Assembly: GCA_963969395.1 (NCBI GenBank)
Contig: OZ017801.1
Span: forward strand, 14,761,611-14,825,610
Reading direction: 5' to 3'
Origin: Pseudoscleropodium purum
Lineage: Eukaryota > Streptophyta > Bryopsida > Hypnales > Brachytheciaceae
Length of the DNA: 64,000 bases
The number at the start of each line of letters is the position of its first letter. Within the stretch, counting starts at the first letter, position 1. This document shows, one piece after another, positions 24,603-34,028 of the stretch. Made by a program: the position numbers and the translations under genes. The notes beneath the pieces are model-generated. The model was not told the DNA's origin, made no database searches, and was given only the letters and a program-made list of their open reading frames with translations.

Positions 24603-27600
24603 ATGAGCAAAAAGTGAAAAACAAAGCAAAAATGTAAATTTCAAGATGCAAGTGAGCCTTCAAATAGTTCCTGGGAAGATTACTTAGTGTATCAATAACA
24701 AACTATGTGTGTTGAAGTGATTTTTTGGCCTTCTATATACTTTTTAATAAACTATAATTTCAACCCATAATTTTGAGCTCAATTTAACAATGAGTGAAAG
24801 TTTCCATTGCCAAAAATTTCCAACTCAAATAACATATGAAATGATTTCTAGAAGAGGTCAAAAAATGAATTGAAATGGCATGTTTTTCAACTCAAATATT
24901 TATAGAGAATACATTTACATAACCATTGCATATTTGCATCATTATTCAAGGAAAATGAACTTTCAATAGAGTTATTTTTAGCAGTTTTTTGTTCATTGTT
25001 TAGACAATTTTTTCTTATATAAAATAGGGGTGTGAAATTTATTTTTAGCTCTATAGTATATCTTTTTTCTTCAAAAATATATAGCTAATTATAATTAACA
25101 AATAAAAATACCAATAATTTGCAACATAAACTTTCAAAGTAGAGGAATCTCCTCATATTTTTTTTTAATTTTATTTAAATTTTAGGAAATAAAATAGGGG
25201 GTTATCAAATTTAACTTATATAATTTCTAATCAATATTCTAAGTGATCTCCCTGGGAAATAGTTTCAACTACAAATTTTTCAAGAGTTGAAGGCTTAGCT
25301 TTACCTCTACCCATGCAAACAAACAAACAGACAATTAGTTGGTTTGCAAACATACAATCATACAATAGGTGTCTATAGTTGAAACCAATTGTCATCTATA
25401 TCACAAACCGATGATAATTTGAGAAGGAAACAAAAATGAAATTTTGCAAGTGCAAGTATAAACAAACCCCTTGAAGAAAAAAGAATAGTGAACCTTTGCC
25501 ATGTTCATGAATTGTATTCCCAAACTGCAAAGTAAGCAACTTGATTCAACAACCACAAAATAGGACTCAATTATAAAAAAAAAATAGAATTTGTGCATCA
25601 AGACAAAACTTGTGGCAATGGTAAAGCAAGAGGCAAAGGGCTCAAAAATAACTCCAATGTGAGGAAGTTGTTTAAAAAGTACCATATAGACATAGTTTCT
25701 AGAGTTAATTGTCAATAAATTAGTGACTACCATTTTTAAGCCCAATCATAGTAGGTGGGCAGGTGGTTTTTAATTCCAATCTTTGGACATATTGCTACAA
25801 GCCATCAAGTTAAATCTTGCTCTATACTATTATATATTAAATAGTGAAACTTCTTGATTTAGACCTCAAGATAGGAGAAGCGACATGACCTTTTATCAAA
25901 AACTATATATATGGAACACAATTCAAAATAAAATAATATTCAAATTATAATGCAAAGATGAGCTTCAAAATCAGCGATGGTATCTCTAGTTCTATTGCAT
26001 TCGTAAGCACAGTTCCTGGTTTTTAGTCGTCACAAAGGTACAACTTAATATGTTCCATTGGAATGGTATGCTTTATAAAAATTAAATAAATGGAAATTGG
26101 CAAGGTATTGTCGTTTTTCTTTTAATCGGCTTAAGAGATTTGTATGTGAAATCTTTCCAAGGCCGAAGAAGAAATCCCTCTACCACCCCTGGTGATGTAC
26201 CACTATACGAAAGTCGCAGTGGTATACAACACTCTTATGAAGGGGCATTCCAGTCTCAAACTTGATTGTACAACATTCTTCTTTTCTAATTTTGCAACAT
26301 AAGTGAAGCACAGATGTGTTCGATGTTGATCAGTTCTGGCAACAGTAAAAGGTCCCTTGTTGAAATATCTGCAGATAGATGTTTAAGAACCGAGTTCTAG
26401 ACTTCTAGTGAACCCATTGCCGACCACGGTAGAAATGAGGTGTTGAATCTCATAAATGGAAGCTGTGTTCGAATTGGATACATATATGATGGGTAGGACT
26501 TGTGAGATAACAATGTTACAATGTTACAAGCTTGGTGAATCAGTCTGGTTGACCGAAACTTGATATATTACGGATTGTCATCATTTCGAGGTTGTTCCGG
26601 CGATAGAAATTCTCGCGGGTTTGATACATTAAGCAGGCACAAGTCGTCGATCAGTGTATCTGAAATCAATGCTTTTTGAAATTTGCATAGCAGGTTCTCG
26701 TCGTCCCAGTTTAGCCAAGCGTTGTATCAATCGGACTTCATAGGCAAGTAAATACGCGTTGCACCACCAGCTAAGGAACGTGAAAATCGTACGGGGATGC
26801 CCGTGGATTGCCGGCGTAGATTGAACTGAAGTAGTCCATTTTGAACCAGTAGGGACCCCATCACTGTTAATTAATTTGCACCGAAATTTGAGTCGTTGCT
26901 CTGGGATGTGACTTATCTGCATGGCGATACGCAATGCTTGTTATAAAGGAGATACTATCTAGCAAGTTATCCGGGTCCTGGAGGGGTATGGATTCGGAGC
27001 ACCGAGTTGCATCGGCAACAAGAATGTCTTAAATCTCGTTTAGCAAGTTAAGAGTAAGTAGTATCAAGGGTCGAATCAATGATCCAGAACATACTGGTCT
27101 CCATGTGCAGGATATTTTTATTTACAGTTTCAGTCTCAATCTGTTTTGCTCATATTCTTACAGTATCAAGAATCTTATGGGACGTGAGGGTGAGCAAAAT
27201 TGAATGAGCAAATGAAGATACTGGAAAAGGCAATTTGGGAAGCATTTGTTAGCCAGCGATATTTTGATTTATGCTGCTTGAAAGTAGCCATCAAATAAAG
27301 CAGGTTGGAGGGCATTCAGGGAGCAAGTCCGTGAGATCCTTTGGTGCAGCTTCTAAGATGGTAGACAATATACCCAGACGTCGTTGTTTATGAATGGGAT
27401 GAAATCATTCCCATTCAATCTCTCCAAAGCTTGTAATCAAATACGTCGATTGCATACAAAGCAAGCATTATTCGAGGCCTTATCCAAATGAAACCCGAAC
27501 AAAACAGGGGTTGTGAGAGACATTGAATTTCATTTTTGACAAAGTACGTACTGGACAAAGGTGGTCAAACTGGAAGAAACCAAGAGGTCATGGAATATTT

Positions 27601-27689
27601 TTTCGGAGATTTAGCCATTCAAGGGCTCTACTGCCGTAAGTAAGCTTAATGAACCCTGAGATATTTCGAAATGGAGTACCACTCTGTTT

Positions 27690-28340
27690 CTTCCGTAAGT
27701 AGTTGTAGCAATTAAGAGCTCATCCAGCACATGTATAGAGCGCACATCAAATATTCAGGCATTATCCCAATTCAAAATTTTGCCTTTCATCGGGCCGGGA
27801 GGCCCATGGTTTCTGTCGGCCATCAGAGGAAGCAGTGGACGCGGGAGTCTTCGGACCATGCGAGAAATTCGACCTGTTGGTTGGGACAGGCGAGTCCTCT
27901 TGCCGTCGATCGAGTGTTGCCATTCAAATATTGGAATCCACCTGGGGTCGATAATTCTTATCGTAATTGCCTCTTCCACTGTTGAGCTTCCCTGAACCTC
28001 AGTCTTCAATTCCTTCATTGCTAAAAGGCTGGCCACGACCAGCAGGAGGAGTGCGTTGTTGCACTGGTTGAGGCTCCGTAGCGCTGACATTCATATTTAG
28101 TCTGCGTCGTTTCTGAGGTGGTGTAGAGACTGCCTCAATGGAATCGAAAATGCAGCAGGCTTAAAAAGTAGTTCCACTCTCTTGGCTCCTGGGGCGTCGT
28201 AGTGCTTGGCTAGTAACTTGTAAGAAGCATCATTGGCTAGCTCCAGAGCTGCCGTGTCCAATCAAGCGTCGAACAGCTACGAAAATAATCTGTGTCTTCA
28301 ATGCTAACTAAGCTACACATTTCATCCATGTCAAAATCGC
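27690..28340 (-). pseudogene. Broken protein-like relic, possibly gag
   Basis: Reading the minus strand downward, a stretch ELANDASYKLLAKHYDAPG is followed, after a probable frameshift near 28130, by STPPQKRRRLNMNVSATEPQ and then a region rich in Q, R, G, N and S (GRGNYDKNYRPQVDSN and RRQEDSPVPTNRSNFSHGP), interrupted by several stops. A basic, glycine/glutamine-rich tail after an alpha-helical part would suit a retrotransposon Gag, but no zinc knuckle is present. The pieces are seen; the Gag idea is inference. Confidence 0.3.
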
Positions 28341-28799
28341 TCCGCATTTCGAGGAATTGGAGGGTGATGAAGGATAAGTATTCATTTTTCTGTCAAGAAG
28401 CGCTCCAAATTATTAATCATGAACCAAATTATGCTATGGTCGAACCATAGCATGTTACCCCTGCACCATGTTTTGGCATTCTGGCTACAGCGGCACCTAA
28501 TATAGGGACGCTGTCAGTTCCCCAACTGACTAGTATATTTGGGGTCGGGTGTTTAGGAGCACAAGTGATCGAGCACATCGAACTTAGCGCGGACATTGAT
28601 CTCTGCTGTGGTATATTTGCGATGGTCATTTAGTGCTATTGGAAAAGCATTGATCAATTCTGCTGGCTTCTCAAGGAGGCTAGCTAGTACAACTCCGAGC
28701 TTTTACCTCGTAACTAGAAACCTCTTGATCTATAAAGATTAACCCATCATTTCCATATGGGAGTAGATCGAGAAATAGGGTCCAGAAGGTTAATGTTAT

Positions 28800-29020
28800 T
28801 CAAGCACCAGGTTCTGTGTGCTTTCGATTAATGCTAGTTGATCCTCAATAGCACGGAAAGGCAGGAAAGAAATAGCAGGTTCCTTACCGGAATTTTCAAG
28901 TGAAGCCATCTCTTTTTCCGACTAGGTATATCGTAGTCTGGATGATATGAATTCTTAAAGATCCTCGATGGCAGCTTTCTGTGCAGGGGCCATGTTAATC
29001 TAGTTTCACTAGCAGTGGAT
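28800..29020 (-). pseudogene. Second broken protein-like fragment
   Basis: On the minus strand from about 29000, MAPAQKAAIEDL is followed, past two stops, by MASLENSGKEPAISFLPFRA and then EDQLALIESTQNLVLE. The pattern of a plausible start and continuing frame with a few stops suggests the N-terminal part of the same decayed polypeptide as 27690-28340. I do not recognise the family. Confidence 0.25.
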
Positions 29021-30153
29021 GAAGCGGGGAAGCTGATGGGGGTAGACATATAGATAAGTCCGTAGGTGTAGGTAAGTCAGGCCAGTTCTCATGAGGGTTG
29101 GGAAGACGTCATAATATATAAAAGCATTCTCGACAAACTTGTTCAACTCGAGTTTGTCCTGTTGTAGGCCGGAGTTGTGCTAGAACAACACTGTGGACTT
29201 CTCGAAGTCGATCCAGTCGTATGCCTTTATCCTCAATGGCACCGTACCCATCATGATGGACGTCCAATTAATGGGAGAGGTCAAGCATGGTCAACAGGAG
29301 CGGCGCGTGCTCACCTTCATCGTCCCGATCATTGAAAGCATGTTTATCTGTAGTTTGTCCAAAGTTGCGCACCTCGGAACCTGGAGTGACGGAGCTCGAT
29401 CACTGATTGCGCGCAGCTTGTGATGGTTTAGGGCGACCAGGTCATGTAGCTAGCCGTTTGTTTTTTCCTGGATTCAGCTAGAGTTCGTGAGAGGATTACT
29501 AGATACGCAACATGCTTGACTTTAATTTATTGTCATCCAGGTCAAATTTCAAGTAAGTGACACTTAAGTGAAGACAGAGGCTGACCTCCTCTGAAGAGTT
29601 GGTCATAGAAGACTAATATAGTTGCATCCCTATTCTGGGCTTCACTCACCAAAACATAAACAAGAAACCAATCCAGACTTTCTCAAAGACAAATATTTAT
29701 AACAATTATGTTATCTAGAAGACTTTTTCACCAAAAAAACAAAGCTGTAAATTCCAATCCACTAGTACCATCAAAGTCATTTGAAGCAACTTATAATTCA
29801 ATGAGCAAAAAGTGAAAAACAAAGTCAAAATGTAAATTTCAAGATGCAAGAGGCCAAGAGTCTTCTCTCAGTATCAACTGCAAAGTTTTCTGGACTTGGA
29901 CTTGAAGACTTAGCCTCACCTTTGCCCATGCAAGAAAAAAAAAAATCGGTTTGTTTGGAAATTTACCATGGGTGTATGCATGGGTGTATGTAGGTGAAGG
30001 CATGAAGTCAATTGTTATCTATGTTATAAATTTATAATAACCTTATAACCTATGAAGGAGATTCATGCAAAATTTTGCAAGTGCAAGGAAAAAACAAATC
30101 TCTTAAAGAAAAAAGAATAAAAAACCTTTGTCATGTTCATGAATAGTATTTCC

Positions 30154-30456
30154 CATGGTTGTCATAACGGGCGAGTTAGGGTCATTGGACGGGACGGACA
30201 GATGGGCAAACTAGATTGGACGGACGGACGGTCCGGACGGCTTTAATTTTGTAACTTGTGCAATTTTGCGGAATGACACATCACCTCGTCCGCGCCCTGA
30301 CGATCTTGTCTGCGCCCAGCATGTTCCTTAATCCACATGGCATCCACGTGGCCTATTTTTTCGTTATCAGAAAGTCAACTATGTGTTGACTGTATCAGAC
30401 GGGCGGGACCTCTAACGGACGGGCGAACCGGACGTCCGTCCACTATGACAACCATG
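30154..30456 (+). mobile_element. hAT-like MITE family H1, copy a
   Basis: 303 bp, with ends CATGGTTGTCATAACGGG and CCACTATGACAACCATG (13-bp perfect inverted repeat, CATGGTTGTCATA). Exact 8-bp duplication GTATTTCC at 30146-30153 and 30457-30464. The interior carries ACGGACG runs, a conserved cttgtgcaattttgcgga segment and gcatccacgtggcctat. Non-coding. Confidence 0.93.
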
Positions 30457-30520
30457 GTATTTCCAAACTATAAAGTAAGCAATTTGATCCAACAACCACA
30501 AAATAGGGCACAACTATATA

Positions 30521-30835
30521 GATGGCGAATTTTATTAAAATGATAGTATTCCATGTGCCATTTTTATACCTTGACATTTAGGACAAGTATACATTGCTAA
30601 CATTTAATTAGTTTTTAGATTTCAAAAATTTAGAACTAATATAGATATTAGACCAAGACATCGAGTAGTCTAAAAAATCTAAGAGTGGTATAGATTTTAG
30701 ATATCTAGGAGCACTGTAGTTTTCAAAAATCTAGTATTGGTAAAGATTCTAGTATAGAAAAAAATAACTCAAACTGTGAGGTCTGAACTACTAAAAGTGC
30801 TAAATTAACAAAATACCACCATTTTAATAAAATTG
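30521..30835 (+). mobile_element. MITE family H3, copy a
   Basis: 315-bp AT-rich element with inverted ends around AATTTTATTAAAATG, flanked by an exact 8-bp duplication ACTATATA (30513-30520 and 30836-30843). The reverse complement of the whole segment is recognisable at 47113-47449. The 8-bp duplication again suggests a hAT-type transposase, though the termini do not resemble H1 or H2. Confidence 0.7.
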
Positions 30836-31052
30836 ACTATATAGGCAAAGGACTCAAATGTAACTCTATTGTTAGGAAGGTGTTTAGAAATCATTTTAAA
30901 GACATAAGTTACTAGAGTTAATTATCAATAAATTAGCCCATTTATAGTCGATGGACAAGTAGTTTCTATTCTTGTCCTTATTCCCTTAAATATACTTCTA
31001 CGAGCCATCAAGTTTTTCAAATTAAAACTATTTCCATACTATTATGTATTTT

Positions 31053-31338
31053 CAGGGTTGACAAGATGTCCGGACGTCTGGGACGTCCGGACGCAGACGC
31101 TGTGTCCGCAGCGTCCGCTGACATTTGCGTCCTGGCGGACGCAGCGTTCGCCAGTCCCCCATCTGCCCGTCTGCTCGATTATGGCCGTCTGATCGATGCG
31201 CGAACTGATTTGGTCCGCACGATCTGGGGGTCCGCCCCGCCCCGCCCATTCGCTTTCCGACGGCGGTCGGGACGCTGCGTCCGGCCGTCCGGAAAACGGA
31301 CGCTATTTTGGGGCGAATGTTCAAATTCGTCAACCCTG
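31053..31338 (+). mobile_element. hAT-like MITE family H2, copy c
   Basis: 286 bp, from CAGGGTTGACAAGATGTC to ATTCGTCAACCCTG, with exact 8-bp duplication TGTATTTT at 31045-31052 and 31339-31346. It ends only 48 bp before H1 copy b. The interior includes CGCTATTTTGGGGCG near the right end, as in copies a and b. Confidence 0.93.
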
Positions 31339-31386
31339 TGTATTTTGTATTTAGGTAGTTCCGTAGTTGAACTTTTTGATTTAGAC

Positions 31387-31675
31387 CATGGTTGTCATAA
31401 CGGGCGAGTTAGGGTCATCGGACCGAACGAACGGACAGTTTAGACGGCTTTAATTTTGTAACTTGTGCAATTTTGCGGAATGACACGTCACCTCGGAATG
31501 CAAAATCCAGGGCGTGGATGATCTCATCCGTCCGTCCGTCCATTCCTTAATCTACATGGCATCCACGTGGCCTATTTTTCCATTATCAGAAAGTCAACTA
31601 TGTGTTGACTGTATTGGACGGGCGGGACCTCTAACGGACAGGCGAACCGGACGTCCGTCCACTATGACAACCATG
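31387..31675 (+). mobile_element. hAT-like MITE family H1, copy b
   Basis: 289 bp, ends CATGGTTGTCATAACGGG and ACTATGACAACCATG. Flanks are ATTTAGAC and ATTTACAC (7 of 8 identical), a slightly worn 8-bp duplication. Repeat A shows the undisturbed site. Same orientation as copy a. Confidence 0.88.
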
Positions 31676-32105
31676 ATTTACACTTCAAATAGGATAAGCC
31701 ACGCAGGCACGTGACCTTTCATCAAAATTATATATATGAAACAAAACTTGAATAGAATATACAAATCATAGTCTCAAACTCTCAATGAGCTTTTATGTTT
31801 TTGGAGGATGGATTGTGGGATAGATATGCTTGGTGTAGAGATGAGCTTCAAAATCAACTATAATATCAAGTATAATAATATTTCTAGTTCAATTGCATTT
31901 CTAAGCACAATTCTAGATTTCTCATGGTCACAAAAAATTCAATTCATATTGTATTTGAATAGTATGCTTTATAAAATATAAATAAATGAAAATTGGCAAG
32001 ATACCATTATTTTTTTAATCGGCTTAAAAGATTTGTATGTGAAATCTTTCCAAAGGCCAAAGAAATAGAAGAATTCCAATCTGTTTTTGATGATGGCATG
32101 AATTA

Positions 32106-32294
32106 AAATCCCTAAAGGTCAAAGACACTATGTTTTCACCAAAAACGCTCCTTCATTGCCATTTCTAATACAAGTACCAAATTTTAGAAGATAAATATTT
32201 TTGGACACATATAACCATAGGATCTTATTGGACACCAATTTGAAAAGATGGAGGAAAAATTTCAGAAATTTCCACTTTGTAGAGTACAAAACTG
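32106..32294. mobile_element. R1 element, left half, split by the 13.3-kb element
   Basis: Starts with a worn TTAA...CCCTAAAGGTC end and follows the internal order of the other R1 copies (accaaaaacgctcc, ttttggacacat, aaatttcagaaatttccac, tgtagagtacaa). The match stops at 32294, where the large element begins, and resumes at 45581. Confidence 0.8.
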
Positions 32295-32327
32295 ATATTT
32301 AACTAATTATGGACAAATCCATAGTCC
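32295..32327 (+). repeat. Left terminal inverted repeat of the 13.3-kb element
   Basis: 33 bp beginning ATATTTAACTAATTATGGAC and ending ATCCATAGTCC. Its first 22 bases are identical to the reverse complement of the right end. The first palindrome copy begins 8 bp further in. Confidence 0.88.
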
Positions 32328-32496
32328 AGAAATAAATCGGCCGTCAGCCGATATAGTCGAATGCATAGATTTGTGTGTCATAAGCAATGAACAGAAATGG
32401 ACGCAACCACTAAACAAACCAAAGTACCACAACACATGGCAAGTTATTGAGTTCAGAGCCTACAATTAGTGGTTAAATGAATAATTTCATAAGCTC

Positions 32497-32823
32497 CTAT
32501 GCTGTGTTCAAATTTGGAACAAAGTATCGGCTGGCGCCTGATACTGCCAACCGATTCCTAACATCATTCTCTAAAGCACCTAAATCTATGAAAGTATTTG
32601 CACTACGTAAACTATGAAAATCGACTATGGCAGCCATCTGTAAGATGAAGAGCAACGAATGCTCCTCCTTAAACCCTAAACCCTGAGTCCATCCGATCCA
32701 ATGAACTGAATTGCTCGTATCAACTGGCAGCCGATATCCCCCCCAAAAAACTCCAGAGAACAGGTCTTGAAGTGAAGAGGCAGTCGATTCGATAAGATTG
32801 GCGTTGACAATAAAATAGTTCAA
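32497..32823 (-). CDS. Possible small exon at the left end of the large element
   Basis: An open frame of 108 codons that includes a palindrome copy (translated YRLPVDTS) and a plausible stretch EEHSLLFILQMAAIVDFHSL. It could be a final exon of the minus-strand gene, but I found no splice pair linking it and recognise no domain. Confidence 0.2.
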   Translation of the reverse strand: MNYFIVNANLIESTASSLQDLFSGVFWGGYRLPVDTSNSVHWIGWTQGLGFKEEHSLLFILQMAAIVDFHSLRSANTFIDLGALENDVRNRLAVSGASRYFVPNLNTA

Positions 32824-32926
32824 ATTTGTGAATAAGGTAAAGGGGACGAGATTGGAAGGTATTCAAGCCCCCCCCGATTCCACTCTGCAAGGGTATTGAC
32901 TGGCGGCCGACACCATGTAGGGCAAA

Positions 32927-33577
32927 TCACCAGAATATCCCATTCCAGTTTGGCTTTCCGTACTTGATTGACTGTGCAACCTCATAGTGTAATTGTCCCG
33001 GTCTGATTGCGCCTTTCATGTATTCCGAGACTGACTCATGCTCGTGCATGGGATAAATGAATGGAATAATATTCGTTGAAATGTTCGGAATAACTCTACT
33101 AATATTCGGGAAATTGAGATCCCCTGTAAATGGTAGCGGAATATAGCACGCCGGATCCGGCGTCCTCTTGAGCGAAAGCGGGCACACATCGACTATGAGC
33201 ACTTGGTCCGTGAAGCATGTCATCCTGGATGGTCTCTTAGTGTGAAGTATTGAGAGCATTTTGTAGCACCACGGGAAATTCTGGCTATCTACATAGTACT
33301 CTCTACCATAAACGAACGCTAGGTTGTCTATGACATGTTTTGGAAGCAAGTGCGCAAGCAGAGGCCTAAGATCCACTATTGGCATCCTAGACCAAATTCC
33401 TACGTGGAACTTTTCAAACAGTGTCATGAACATTGCAACTAGCCCTAGCCTTTTAATGACATTTCTGTGCGGGTCCGACTTGTCCACCTCGATATTCGGG
33501 TCGAGATAACAAAGTAGTCCCGTGACGCATAGAACCACACATTTCTTGAATGATTGTGGATGACCCACGTTGGACTC
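32927..33577 (-). CDS. Second FCP1-like HAD domain, catalytic residues missing
   Basis: The exon probably starts after the acceptor TTCTGTTCAG at 33578 and reads to TGA at 32927. Landmarks of the FCP1/NLI-interacting (NIF) HAD fold appear in order: CVTGLLCYLDP where motif I (DxDxT) should be, RLGLVAMFMTLFEKFHVGIW where the family has RPGL..FL......vvWT, and VLIVDVCPLSLKRTPDPACY where the family has TLLVDDSP......NP. Motif I lacks both aspartates and the final acidic pair DD is DV, so phosphatase activity is unlikely. It follows the first HAD domain on the same strand; whether the two are one polypeptide is unresolved because the reading phases at the junction do not meet with the splice sites I can see. 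Confidence 0.55.
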   Translation of the reverse strand, partial: ESNVGHPQSFKKCVVLCVTGLLCYLDPNIEVDKSDPHRNVIKRLGLVAMFMTLFEKFHVGIWSRMPIVDLRPLLAHLLPKHVIDNLAFVYGREYYVDSQNFPWCYKMLSILHTKRPSRMTCFTDQVLIVDVCPLSLKRTPDPACYIPLPFTGDLNFPNISRVIPNISTNIIPFIYPMHEHESVSEYMKGAIRPGQLHYEVAQSIKYGKPNWNGIFW

Positions 33578-34028
33578 CTGAACAGAACATGAGTTAGTAG
33601 CTACAAGATTATACAACATCAACATCCACTAAAAAAAGACAAGCCAGTTGATATCGGCTGGCAGCCGATACTTCGGCCTGACACACGACAACAGTCAGTA
33701 ATTCATATTGAGAAACAAGCAAAAGGTGCCAAATAGATTGTGCACAGATGAGTGAATGCCTGCACCTACATTATTGCGATCACTTGATTAGAATGACCAA
33801 GACCTAATGCTGAAACTCTCAAAGGAAACATTTGAATGCTTTTAGAGTGAGTGTCCCATGCGCAAGCTTTAGGAAAAATCAAACTGAAATGCCTTCATTA
33901 CAAGAAAATTGATTAATCAATACAAAAGAAAATAATGTACACAAAAGATGTAGTCTCTAGACGTCCTCCTTTATCTACAGAGAATATATACAATCTACAG
34001 AAATATGTGTCGGCTGGCAGCCGATACA

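Larger units (their letters stand above)
23350..26150. repeat. Direct repeat A (LTR-like), interrupted by an R3 element
   Basis: From about 23350 this segment is collinear with 29735-32075: shared runs include tcaaagtcatttgaagcaac, aaaaagtgaaaaacaaag, atttcaagatgcaag, ttttgcaagtgcaag and atttgtatgtgaaatcttt. A 1175-bp R3 element sits inside it at 23428. Without that insert, A is about 1.6 kb, close to repeat B without its inserts. Two long direct repeats around about 3.5 kb of worn coding-like sequence fit a decayed LTR retrotransposon; a segmental duplication is the alternative. TG/CA ends, primer-binding site and flanking duplication were not resolved. Confidence 0.6.
26151..29730 (-). other. 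Worn coding-like region between direct repeats A and B
   Basis: Composition is balanced rather than AT-rich. No long ORF survives, but on the minus strand several broken stretches read like protein. If A and B are LTRs, this is the internal part of a minus-oriented retroelement of which only gag-like pieces might remain; I see no protease, reverse transcriptase or integrase motif. The ORFs at 26629-26934 and 27755-28090 are not convincing as they stand. Confidence 0.35.
29735..32075. repeat. Direct repeat B (LTR-like), interrupted by four MITEs
   Basis: Collinear with repeat A (23350-26150). It has been interrupted by an H1 copy (30154-30456), an H3 copy (30521-30835), an H2 copy (31053-31338) and a second H1 copy (31387-31675). 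Repeat A keeps recognisable empty sites for the H1 and H2 copies: catgttcatgaattgtattc at about 25503 and ttgatttagacctcaagata at about 25855. Removing the inserts leaves roughly 1.1-1.5 kb of shared sequence. Confidence 0.65.
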
